Shown: positions 25,689-33,218 of the stretch, one piece after another
Layout: every line of letters begins with the position of its first letter
How positions within the stretch are numbered: position 1 is the first letter of the stretch
Assembly: GCA_018267385.1 (NCBI GenBank)
Contig: JAFDYN010000003.1
Span: 54,644-118,643, forward strand
Length of the DNA: 64,000 bases
Direction: 5' to 3'
Source of the DNA: Bacteroidota bacterium
GTDB taxonomy: Bacteria; Bacteroidota; Bacteroidia; Chitinophagales; LD1
Notes under the pieces: model-generated
The model's database searches: none
Seen by the model: only the letters and a program-made list of their open reading frames with translations
Told to the model about the DNA's origin: nothing
Made by a program: the position numbers and the translations under genes

Positions 25689-26429
25689 TTATTTCTTTAC
25701 GCTGCCAAACACTTTCTTCAGTAGCTCTGATGCCTGTGCAGATGGATTTTGCCTGATCTTGGCTTCCTCCTGTGCTACCATGTAGAAAAGGCCATCGAGC
25801 GCCTTGTGCGTGACATAATCAGGCAGGTCTGTATTGACAGCGGAGTGGAATGGGATCTTATTGTAGATCGTCATGACTTCGGTCCAGAGATCGGTGGTTT
25901 TGGTCTCATCGAGCGCCTTTTTGATGGTAGGTTTGAATGCTGCCACGAGCTGGTCAGTGGTCGTGCGCTTCAGGTATTGAGTAGCTGCATCTTTCTGTTG
26001 GTTATTCACGATGCTGAGGGCATCATTGATATTCATCTGAGAGATCGAGTTGACAAATATCTGTGTGGCCTGCGGTGCTGCCTGCTCTGCAGAGCGGTTG
26101 ATCTGCAGGATGGTTTTGTCTACCAGCGCACCCTGGCCGATATTGCGCAGGCCTGTCTCTACCGCCTGTGCCTGAGAGGGCATAGGTATCTTGATAGCGG
26201 CATTGCCAAAGTAGCCGTCTGTAGCAGAGACCTTGGTCACGCCGTCTTTGATACCATTGTTCAGCGCCTCTTTGATAGCCGCCGCAGCATCAGACTGCGT
26301 AATGCCCGAGGCGCCACCGCCGCTCACCACAGACTGGGCCTTATTGAGCAAACCTCCAAAACCCTGCGCAGAGACAGATGCGGTACATGCGATGTACATA
26401 GCACACACGAGAATTGAATTTTTCATCAT
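25689..26429 (-). CDS. DUF4197 protein, short paralogue
   Basis: 246 aa from the first ATG of the Met-Met pair at 26429; upstream sequence to 26453 needs a TTG and adds nothing signal-like. Signal peptide ends TASVSAQ. The DUF4197 domain covers nearly all the mature protein with the same blocks as its neighbour (KVSATDGYFGNAAIKIPMP, INRSAEQAAPQATQIF, YLKRTTTDQLVAAFKP, DYVTHKALDGLFYMVAQEEAKIRQNP). It is the upstream gene of the pair and probably the ancestral form. Function unknown. Confidence 0.88.
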   Translation of the reverse strand: MMKNSILVCAMYIACTASVSAQGFGGLLNKAQSVVSGGGASGITQSDAAAAIKEALNNGIKDGVTKVSATDGYFGNAAIKIPMPSQAQAVETGLRNIGQGALVDKTILQINRSAEQAAPQATQIFVNSISQMNINDALSIVNNQQKDAATQYLKRTTTDQLVAAFKPTIKKALDETKTTDLWTEVMTIYNKIPFHSAVNTDLPDYVTHKALDGLFYMVAQEEAKIRQNPSAQASELLKKVFGSVKK

Positions 26430-26512
26430 TTGAAATTTCCCTGTGGGTTTCAATTACCTTGCCAAAGTAAGACACTCACAGGGTATTAGGAAATATTTTG
26501 ACTGTAAATATA

Positions 26513-26539
26513 AAAGCCCCGCAAGTCATGCGGGGCTTT
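26513..26539 (-). terminator. Terminator after the peptidoglycan-binding repeat protein
   Basis: Perfect 11-bp stem AAAGCCCCGCA (26513-26523) / TGCGGGGCTTT (26529-26539) with a 5-nt loop. On the minus strand it is followed by a T-rich TTATATTTA tract, 23 bases past the stop at 26563. Confidence 0.85.
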
Positions 26540-26562
26540 GTAATATCGTGGTAGTCGCGGGA

Positions 26563-27630
26563 TTATTGCTCTACGCCGAGAGACTTGAGTGTCTCGATGT
26601 TCAGGTTGCCTACAGGCAGCCCCTTGTCCTGCTGGTACTTGATCAGTGCCTCCTTAGTCTTACCACCAAACACATTGTCTATCGCGCCCGGATCGTAGCC
26701 ATTTGCTTTGAGCGCCTTTTGTATCTCGGTGATCTTGGCAGTGGTCAGCTTGTCTGCACAGAGTATCTCCCTCCATTCAGAGTAGCCGCCCTTGCTCACC
26801 AGCTCTTTGCGGGTCACATCCTTGTAGGTAGCGGGTATCTCTATCTTCTCCTGGCGTGCGGGCTCGTCTATCACTTTCTTCGTTACTACTTTGTACTGGG
26901 CTGGCACCTGTACTTCTTCTTTGGTAGCAGGTGTCACTACAGTCTTGCGTGTCACCTTCTTGTACACGGCAGGTATCTCCTTGAGGCACATCACCTGGCA
27001 GTCTGCAGGATTGGCAGAGAGGCAGCCGGCATCGGCAGTACCTTTTACCCACTGCTGTGAGGCCGGTGTCACCAGTACATCCTCTGTAGTGGTCTCATAG
27101 GTAGCAGGTACTGTCTTGTAGGTCACAGTAGCCGCCTTGAGGATCACGGTGTCAGTGATGGTCTTGTAGGTAGCCGGTATGGTCTGCACCTTGTAGGAGA
27201 GTGGCTTGTCTATCACCGTCTCCTCATGTGTCTCATACTTGTCAGGCATATAGCAGCGTGCGTAGCACTTGCCTACTTCTGCATTGGCTGGCATATCAGA
27301 CGGCGCAGCAGCAGGGCGCGTGGTAGCCGTAGGGGCTGCCATAGTATTTGTTGCCTGTTTGATAGCTACCTTGGGTGCTACGGCCGGTTTAGGCGTGGTA
27401 GCTACCGGTGTTTTGATCTTGACAGTAGGTGTCTTGACCTCGGTCTGCACCTTGGCGCTGTCTGTAGGAGAGGTGATGGTCAGGTTGCCTGATGGGCTCA
27501 CCACGGTGGCATTAGGATTGTCCTGCTTGTATTTGTCCAGGTTCGGATTTCCTGTATTGATAAAGATCTGTGCCTGTGCGCCGGTGAAGGCTGCTGCAAA
27601 CAATACCGTCAGTGCGAGTGCTGCTCTCAT
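26563..27630 (-). CDS. Secreted protein with PATYK-type repeats and a C-terminal peptidoglycan-binding domain
   Basis: 355 aa from the ATG at 27630, which starts a good signal peptide (MRAALALTVL...GAQAQ); the upstream TTG extension is rejected. Residues about 20-110 are a Pro/Thr/Lys/Ala-rich linker. A GKCYARCYMPDKYE cysteine motif then opens a run of about six 22-residue repeats with the pattern (I/V)PA-x-Y-x-x-(V/I)T-x-x-(V/T), interrupted by a Cys-containing insert (GCLSANPADCQVMCLKE). The last 60 residues are a PG_binding_1 domain (EIQKALKANGYDPG, DNVFGGKTKEALIKYQQDKGLP). The Cys motif plus repeats recalls the N-terminus of certain Bacteroidota OmpA-like proteins. A cell-envelope linker is likely; the binding partner of the repeats is unknown. 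Confidence 0.8.
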   Translation of the reverse strand: MRAALALTVLFAAAFTGAQAQIFINTGNPNLDKYKQDNPNATVVSPSGNLTITSPTDSAKVQTEVKTPTVKIKTPVATTPKPAVAPKVAIKQATNTMAAPTATTRPAAAPSDMPANAEVGKCYARCYMPDKYETHEETVIDKPLSYKVQTIPATYKTITDTVILKAATVTYKTVPATYETTTEDVLVTPASQQWVKGTADAGCLSANPADCQVMCLKEIPAVYKKVTRKTVVTPATKEEVQVPAQYKVVTKKVIDEPARQEKIEIPATYKDVTRKELVSKGGYSEWREILCADKLTTAKITEIQKALKANGYDPGAIDNVFGGKTKEALIKYQQDKGLPVGNLNIETLKSLGVEQ

Positions 27631-27762
27631 ATTTGTTTTTGAATGAAACAATGTGACGAAATTACTCCTATTTTTAGTTTTGGCAAATCGTACCGGTGTG
27701 GATTAACCTATTTATACTACACTTGCAGCGCCATTTTTCTGTATACCAAACTATAGTGATAT

Positions 27763-28578
27763 ATGTCAGTGATCAATGAAGTGATAGAGCGTGCGTGGGA
27801 GGACCGCGAGCTGCTGAAAGATAAAGCTACCCAGGACGCGATCCGTGAGGTGATAGAGCACCTGGACAAAGGCAAACTGCGCGTAGCCAAACCATCAGGC
27901 GACAAGTGGCTGGTGAATGACTGGATCAAGAAGGCGGTGATCCTCTACTTCCCCATACAGCAGATGGAGACGATCGAGGCTGCGCCATTTGAGTATCATG
28001 ACAAGATGAAGCTCAAGACGGGCTATGCGGCACTGGGCGTGCGTGTAGTGCCAAACGCCGTGGCGCGTTATGGCGCTTTCCTGGCCAAGGGCGTGATCAT
28101 GATGCCGAGCTATGTCAATATCGGCGCCTATGTAGACGAGGGCACGATGGTGGATACCTGGGCCACTGTGGGTAGCTGCGCACAGATAGGAAAGAACGTA
28201 CACCTGAGCGGTGGCGTGGGTATAGGCGGTGTGCTGGAGCCTGTGCAGGCCGCACCGGTCATCATAGAGGATGGAGCTTTCATAGGTTCTCGCTGCATCG
28301 TGGTAGAGGGCGTGCGTGTGGGTCGGGAGGCCGTACTCGGCGCGAATGTAGTCCTCACGATGTCTACCAAGATCATAGACGTGACAGGCCCCGAGCCAGT
28401 GGAGTACAAGGGCTATGTGCCGGAGCGCTCTGTAGTGATCCCTGGCAGCTACCCTAAGAAATTTGCCGCAGGCGAGTACAATGTGCCATGTGCCCTGATC
28501 ATAGGTAAGCGCAAAGAAAGTACTGACCTGAAGACCTCTCTCAACAATGCTTTGCGTGAGCATGATGTGGCGGTGTAG
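27763..28578 (+). CDS. dapD: 2,3,4,5-tetrahydropyridine-2,6-dicarboxylate N-succinyltransferase
   Basis: 271 aa, matching the 270-275 aa of known DapD. It transfers succinyl from succinyl-CoA to tetrahydrodipicolinate in the lysine and meso-diaminopimelate pathway, in the cytoplasm. The N-terminal helical domain (1-100) has GDKWLVNDWIKKAV. The left-handed beta-helix of hexapeptide repeats (about 105-230) includes NIGAYVDEGTMVDTW, GSCAQIGKNVHLSGG, GIGGVLEP and the loop with FIGSRCIVVEGVRVG. The C-terminus is the conserved CALIIGKRK. Single gene; essential for cell-wall synthesis if no other branch exists. Confidence 0.97.
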   Translation: MSVINEVIERAWEDRELLKDKATQDAIREVIEHLDKGKLRVAKPSGDKWLVNDWIKKAVILYFPIQQMETIEAAPFEYHDKMKLKTGYAALGVRVVPNAVARYGAFLAKGVIMMPSYVNIGAYVDEGTMVDTWATVGSCAQIGKNVHLSGGVGIGGVLEPVQAAPVIIEDGAFIGSRCIVVEGVRVGREAVLGANVVLTMSTKIIDVTGPEPVEYKGYVPERSVVIPGSYPKKFAAGEYNVPCALIIGKRKESTDLKTSLNNALREHDVAV

Positions 28579-28599
28579 GGAGTAATTCTAAAAGCAGGA

Positions 28600-28953
28600 T
28601 TATAGCTCTAACATATCGCTCAGAACGCTGATCACTTTGTTAAAGTCTTTGGTGTCTAATTTTCCTCTTCTACTTAGGATTCTCTCAAAGGATATTGTTC
28701 TGATCTGGTGACATAGCACGTATGAATCAGCAGTCAGGCCTCCTACTCCCTTGTCTAATTTTACTACTGTAAAATGATTTGCTTTCGGAGCTTTGGATGT
28801 GCATGGCAGGATTATAGCCAACTCCAAATGAGGAAAGGATTTTAGAACGAGGCAAGGCCTTTCGTAGCCTTGTTCATGGCCTTTGATTTCTTTTTTCTCG
28901 GGTTCGCCCAGGTAGACATTTATGATCTCTCCGTGCAGATAGCTTTGCTTCAT
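28600..28953 (-). CDS. MazF/PemK-type toxin (endoribonuclease)
   Basis: 117 aa. GHEQGYERPCLVL (25-37) matches the GxEQxxxRPxLVL opening of the MazF fold. Arg32 and Thr52 (in LPCTS) align with the catalytic Arg and Thr of MazF, and the DSYVLCHQIRTIS segment is the second hallmark. MazF toxins cut mRNA or tRNA at short sequences. The gene start overlaps the stop of the 257-aa gene upstream by one base (TAATG), so the two are a translationally coupled pair like antitoxin-toxin operons. The lower GC than in dapD and cca on either side suggests transfer. Confidence 0.85.
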   Translation of the reverse strand: MKQSYLHGEIINVYLGEPEKKEIKGHEQGYERPCLVLKSFPHLELAIILPCTSKAPKANHFTVVKLDKGVGGLTADSYVLCHQIRTISFERILSRRGKLDTKDFNKVISVLSDMLEL

Positions 28954-29726
28954 TAGTTGTCAAAGGTTTTTGCAAAGTCGTTCAAACCCAATTCAGATAA
29001 TTGTTTTTGTTCTTTGTGAAAGTTTTTGTCAGCAGGTATATGCTGAGCCTGGATCTGGCTGCTTTTTGATGATGGCAGCAATCCCATCTCCATAGCTAAA
29101 GCAGAATATTCCTGTGCTGCATCAGCTATGAGAAATTCCAGATCATGGATTGTTTTCGATGAGACTTTCAATCCTTCGTCATCTATGAGCACTGCGGCCA
29201 GCGTGATAAATTCGATCAGCAACGACGCATTGGTCATATCTATGATGCTCTGGCAAGTTGCATCATCCACATTTGCTACTGCAATAGAAGCTAAAAATTG
29301 CTCATAGTTTATCTCCGGAAGAGTAACAATTGCGGTTGACATCGTATCGTCAGATATGGTGCCTGTCTGACTCATATACTTTACTACCCTTTTGTTGCAT
29401 CGCACTGCAAAGAGTATATTTTCAGTTAAGACCTCAAGCTTTGGATTTGATCTCAGCCCTTCTATTTGTGGGGCTAACTCGTCAAAAATGGAGGATAAGT
29501 CAAAGTTGCTTTCGCTTACAAGCCAACGGATCGCTTTGATCCTGAAGTTGAATACCCACGGAGTGGTTTTCACAATGTCTTTGCGAAGGTTTTTAGACGA
29601 TGTCAATAGATCTCTTGTAGTAGACAAAAGATTGGCCATCTCCTTTTTAAGTGGAGCGTCCAGATCATCAGAATGATTTCTCATCTGAAGACAAAGCACA
29701 TCATAGTTTCCTACTGCGGATATCAT
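28953..29726 (-). CDS. Unknown helical protein paired with MazF (candidate antitoxin)
   Basis: 257 aa, predicted mainly alpha-helical, with no AbrB, RHH, HTH or Phd motif that I can see. Residues 20-60 and 130-190 form amphipathic helices. The C-terminal 45 residues (from about 212, SKSSQIQAQHIP...LNDFAKTFDN) are polar and likely disordered, as toxin-wrapping tails of MazE-like antitoxins are. Its place directly upstream with a one-base overlap is the classic antitoxin position, but the size is about three times the usual antitoxin. AT-richer than neighbours. Role assigned only by position. Confidence 0.55.
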   Translation of the reverse strand: MISAVGNYDVLCLQMRNHSDDLDAPLKKEMANLLSTTRDLLTSSKNLRKDIVKTTPWVFNFRIKAIRWLVSESNFDLSSIFDELAPQIEGLRSNPKLEVLTENILFAVRCNKRVVKYMSQTGTISDDTMSTAIVTLPEINYEQFLASIAVANVDDATCQSIIDMTNASLLIEFITLAAVLIDDEGLKVSSKTIHDLEFLIADAAQEYSALAMEMGLLPSSKSSQIQAQHIPADKNFHKEQKQLSELGLNDFAKTFDN

Positions 29727-29790
29727 AGCTGTAAATATACTAAAAAGGGACCTGATTATATCTATGTCTAAAACAAGTCTAGACTAATTC

Positions 29791-29798
29791 TATTTTTG
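29791..29798 (+). promoter_or_regulatory. -7 box for the CCA-adding enzyme gene
   Basis: TATTTTTG at 29791-29798 fits TAnnTTTG and lies 5 bases before the ATG at 29804. A transcript from it would be nearly leaderless. No clear -33 TTTG. Confidence 0.35.
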
Positions 29799-29803
29799 CC
29801 GCA

Positions 29804-31219
29804 ATGAATCTCGCCGATAAACTCACCAGTCCTGTTTTTCAAACCATGTCCGATGTGGCTGATAGCCTCGGGCTGGAGACCTATGTGGTGGGCGGCTATG
29901 TGCGTGACCTGCTGATGCGGCGTCCGTGCAAGGATATAGACTTCGTATGCGTGGGCAGTGGTATCGCTCTGGCCGAGGCCGCTGCGAAAGCTTTGAACCC
30001 GAAGATCAATGTCAATGTGTTCAAGAACTTTGGCACGGCGCAGTTTCGCTATGAGGACCTTGATCTGGAGTTCGTCGGTGCGAGGAAAGAATCATACCAG
30101 CGCGACTCGCGCAAGCCTATCGTAGAAGAAGGTACGCTGCAAGACGACCAGAACCGCCGCGACTTTACCATCAATGCGATGGCGATATCGCTCAATAAGA
30201 AAACATTTGGCGAACTCATAGATCCATTTGGCGGTCTGGAGGACATGGACACCGGTGTGATACGCACGCCGCTCGATCCTGATATCACCTTCAGCGATGA
30301 TCCGCTGCGCATGATGCGTGCGATCCGCTTTGCCACACAGCTCAACTTCTACATACAGCCGGAGACGCTCGCGTCTATTGCTCGCAATAAGGATAGGATC
30401 AGCATTATCTCTCAGGAGCGCATCACTACCGAGCTGAATAAGATCATACTGGCCAAGAAGCCATCTATCGGTTTTCGCCTGCTGGAGGAGACGGGGCTGC
30501 TGGCTATCATCCTGCCTGAGATGCAAAAGCTGAAGGGCGTGCAGACGGTGGACGACAAGAGCCACAAGGACAACTTCTACCACACACTGCAAGTGCTGGA
30601 TAATATCACCTTCTCGACCAACGATCTCTGGCTGCGCTGGGCGGCCATCCTGCATGATATAGCCAAGCCGCCTACCAAGCGCTTTGAGCCGGGTGTGGGC
30701 TGGACCTTTCACGGGCATGAGGTGCTGGGGTCTAAGTGGGTGCCGCGTATCTTCCGCAACCTAAAGCTGCCTGCGGGTGGTGAGATGAAATTTGTGCAGA
30801 AGATGGTGTACCTGCACCTGCGCCCTATCGCGCTGACCAAGGAGGAAATCACCGACTCTGCGCTGCGGCGTTTGCTCTTTGAGGCGGGCGATGATATAGA
30901 CTCGCTGATGAAGCTTTGCGAAGCGGATATCACGAGCAAGAACAAGGCTAAGGTGAACCGCTACCTCCAGCGCTTTGAGATGGTGCGGGAGAAACTCAAA
31001 GACGTAGAGGAGCGCGACAGCATCCGCAACTTCCAGCCGCCGGTGAGCGGTGAGCTGATCATGCAGGTGTTCAATATCACGCCATCACGCGAGGTGGGTG
31101 TGATCAAAGACCGCATCAAAGAGGCAATACTCGAAGGCGAGATCAAGAACGACTACCAGCAGGCATACGACATGATGCTGAGGCTGGGCGCAGAGCTGGG
31201 GCTGAAGCCTGTATCATGA
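29804..31219 (+). CDS. CCA tRNA nucleotidyltransferase / poly(A) polymerase family with HD domain
   Basis: 471 aa. The class II nucleotidyltransferase head has VVGGYVRDLL (GG at 30-31, Arg34) and the metal-binding DID (45-47), then the RRDFTINAMA and DDPLRMMRAIRFATQL blocks. An HD phosphohydrolase domain (about 250-360) contains HKDNFYHTLQV and ILHDIAKP. It adds or repairs the 3' CCA of tRNA; HD-bearing members also have 2',3'-cyclic phosphodiesterase or phosphatase activity. In this phylum a single CCA enzyme is usual. A monocistronic gene next to miaA, another tRNA-maturation gene. Confidence 0.93.
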   Translation: MNLADKLTSPVFQTMSDVADSLGLETYVVGGYVRDLLMRRPCKDIDFVCVGSGIALAEAAAKALNPKINVNVFKNFGTAQFRYEDLDLEFVGARKESYQRDSRKPIVEEGTLQDDQNRRDFTINAMAISLNKKTFGELIDPFGGLEDMDTGVIRTPLDPDITFSDDPLRMMRAIRFATQLNFYIQPETLASIARNKDRISIISQERITTELNKIILAKKPSIGFRLLEETGLLAIILPEMQKLKGVQTVDDKSHKDNFYHTLQVLDNITFSTNDLWLRWAAILHDIAKPPTKRFEPGVGWTFHGHEVLGSKWVPRIFRNLKLPAGGEMKFVQKMVYLHLRPIALTKEEITDSALRRLLFEAGDDIDSLMKLCEADITSKNKAKVNRYLQRFEMVREKLKDVEERDSIRNFQPPVSGELIMQVFNITPSREVGVIKDRIKEAILEGEIKNDYQQAYDMMLRLGAELGLKPVS

Positions 31220-31239
31220 TTCTTCTTGAGTCTGATATG

Positions 31240-31308
31240 AACCGCCAAGTACGCGGAGAACGCAAAGAAATTATATAAATCTTTGCGCCCTTTGCGTTCT
31301 TTGCGGTT
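31240..31308. repeat. Short empty inverted-repeat element (CGCAAAG type)
   Basis: Left arm 31240-31274 (AACCGCCAAGTACGCGGAGA...) and right arm 31275-31308 (...CGTTCTTTGCGGTT) are imperfect inverses, about 27 of 34 positions matching, with no spacer. It lies 20 bases downstream of the cca gene and could form one long hairpin. The words resemble the arms at 20352-20383 and 49790-49818. Confidence 0.65.
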
Positions 31309-31358
31309 AGTATAAACTGCAAGGTAAAATCGCAACATCCTAAATCCGACATCCGAAA

Positions 31359-32267
31359 TTGGAACGGTCCGTACATAAGAAGATTCTCCTCGTGATCTGC
31401 GGCCCTACGGCTATCGGCAAGACCGCTCTTGCCATAGAGGTGGCAAAGCGGCTACAGACGGAGATCATCTCCGCGGACTCGCGGCAGTTCTACAGAGAGA
31501 TGAGCATCGGTACTGCCAAGCCTACCGCAGCAGAACTCGCCGAGGTGCCACACCACTTTATCAATAACCTCTCGATACACGATCACTATACCGCCGGCAT
31601 GTATGAGAAAGAAGTACTGCCACTGCTCGATCAGCTCTTTGCGAAGCATCATATCGTAGTGATGGTCGGCGGCTCGGGGCTTTTTATCAAGGCGGTGTGT
31701 GAAGGCTTTGATGACTTTCAGAATGATGTGATCACGGATGAGGTGAAAGAAAAGGTACGTGCACTCACCCTGGAGCAGATGCAGCAAGAGGTAGCGCTGC
31801 TCGACCCTGCTTTCTACGCAGTAGTGGATAAACAAAATCCCCGCAGGCTGCAGCGTGCGCTGGAGGTGATCTACGGCACGGGACGCCTGTACAGCGAGCA
31901 GCGCAGCGGCGCGAAAACTGAAAGACCTTTCGCTATCGTAAAGGCAGGCCTGGAGCTGGAGCGCAGTGCTCTCAATGACCGCATCAACCACCGCGTAGAC
32001 CAGATGCTCACCGATGGCCTCTGGGCTGAGGCAGAAGCACTCTATCCTTACAAGCATTTACAGCCGCTACAGACCGTAGGCTATCAGGAGATCTTTGATG
32101 CGATAGAGGGCAAGACTACACGCGAGCAGGCCATAGAGCTGATCAAACAAAACACCCGACAATACGCCAAGCGCCAGATGACCTGGTTTAAAAAAGATGA
32201 GGACGTGAGGTGGTTTGATACAGCGCGGGACTTTGACATCGCGCAGTTTCTGGAGCGGTACATTTAG
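31359..32267 (+). CDS. miaA: tRNA dimethylallyltransferase
   Basis: 302 aa. Transfers dimethylallyl from DMAPP to A37 of tRNAs reading UNN codons. P-loop GPTAIGKT (15-22), the SADSRQFYREMSIGTAKPT block (about 39-57), HHFI, GGSGLFIKAV, NPRRLQRALEV and the C-terminal QTVGYQEI and RQYAKRQMTWF are all conserved. The start is a TTG at 31359: no ATG or GTG occurs before the P-loop, so either TTG is used or the true start is not readable. The preceding 90 bases are repeat-derived (ATCCGACATCCGAAATT), so the start region may have been altered by insertion. Confidence 0.95.
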   Translation: MERSVHKKILLVICGPTAIGKTALAIEVAKRLQTEIISADSRQFYREMSIGTAKPTAAELAEVPHHFINNLSIHDHYTAGMYEKEVLPLLDQLFAKHHIVVMVGGSGLFIKAVCEGFDDFQNDVITDEVKEKVRALTLEQMQQEVALLDPAFYAVVDKQNPRRLQRALEVIYGTGRLYSEQRSGAKTERPFAIVKAGLELERSALNDRINHRVDQMLTDGLWAEAEALYPYKHLQPLQTVGYQEIFDAIEGKTTREQAIELIKQNTRQYAKRQMTWFKKDEDVRWFDTARDFDIAQFLERYI

Positions 32268-32295
32268 TAAGTTTCGCCCAGGCATAGTACTACTT

Positions 32296-32967
32296 TCACT
32301 TCTTCTTGCCTTGCAGCGCAAAGATTTTTTTGATACCAATAGTGATGGCAGGGTAGTAGTAGACCTGATGCAGGGTAAACAGTTCCGATGCATAGTCTAT
32401 CATGGGAACCTGGTAGGCCTTGCCGCCCTGCACGCTGAGGCCGGCGCCGTAGAGCAGTTGCAGGTCGTGCCCCAGTGTATAGGCAGCCTCTACGCCCACC
32501 GCGCCATAGGGCTGTATGGGGTGCGTGGTATTTTCGGGCCTGACATGCACCGGTACCTGGATACCAGCACTGGCACAGACGCTCACAGTGTGCCGGCCAC
32601 CCTGCCAGAACTTGTACCCCGCAGTAATACCCGGGCGCAGTAGGTGCGTAAAGATGCCCGTGACAGACCGGTAATGGCCGCTATAGATACCGCTCTGCCA
32701 CCTGGTGTAGACCAGATCCTCCTCTGCATAGCGATAGCCGAGGCTCAGCCCCAGCCGCCATTTAGCGGCTTCATATTGCAGGTGTACCTCGGCGGGCACC
32801 TGATAGCCATAGGTGCGCGTACGAGCGCTGGAGCCCAGAGACGATACCATGTGGCAGGTCTCTATATTGGGGCCTACGCCGGTGACCAGAGACAGGGAGA
32901 TACCCTGCTGACCGGTGGCAGCGAGGCTGAGGCAGAGCAGGCAGAGTGTGAGGATACGTGTTTTCAT
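32296..32967 (-). CDS. Outer-membrane beta-barrel-like protein
   Basis: 223 aa. Signal peptide 1-20 (ends AATGQQG). The rest alternates hydrophobic and polar residues with Tyr/Gly-rich strand pairs (WRLGLSLGYRYAEEDL, LLRPGITAGYKFW, GAVGVEAAYTLG, YYYPAITIGIKKIFAL), as in small 8-10 strand barrels of the porin-family type. No specific family name is safe. It converges with miaA (28 bases between stops) and is transcribed alone. Confidence 0.65.
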   Translation of the reverse strand: MKTRILTLCLLCLSLAATGQQGISLSLVTGVGPNIETCHMVSSLGSSARTRTYGYQVPAEVHLQYEAAKWRLGLSLGYRYAEEDLVYTRWQSGIYSGHYRSVTGIFTHLLRPGITAGYKFWQGGRHTVSVCASAGIQVPVHVRPENTTHPIQPYGAVGVEAAYTLGHDLQLLYGAGLSVQGGKAYQVPMIDYASELFTLHQVYYYPAITIGIKKIFALQGKKK

Positions 32968-33218
32968 AGCAGGATATTGTAAACTGATAACGGATACAAA
33001 TGTAAAAACGTTGCCCGGATGGCAGGGCTCTTGCTTTCACAGACAATGCAGACCCCAATTTGGGGTGCGGCGGGTTTGACGGGATGACTGTAGCTGCTCA
33101 CCGAAAAGTGGCTTGCACTTGTAAAAAAGGATTAACTTTATGATGATGGCACCTGCCAGCCGGAGGCTGTGACGAGCGGTGCCCGGACATTCAGTTTTGT
33201 TACGCTTTAACCTTCCAC

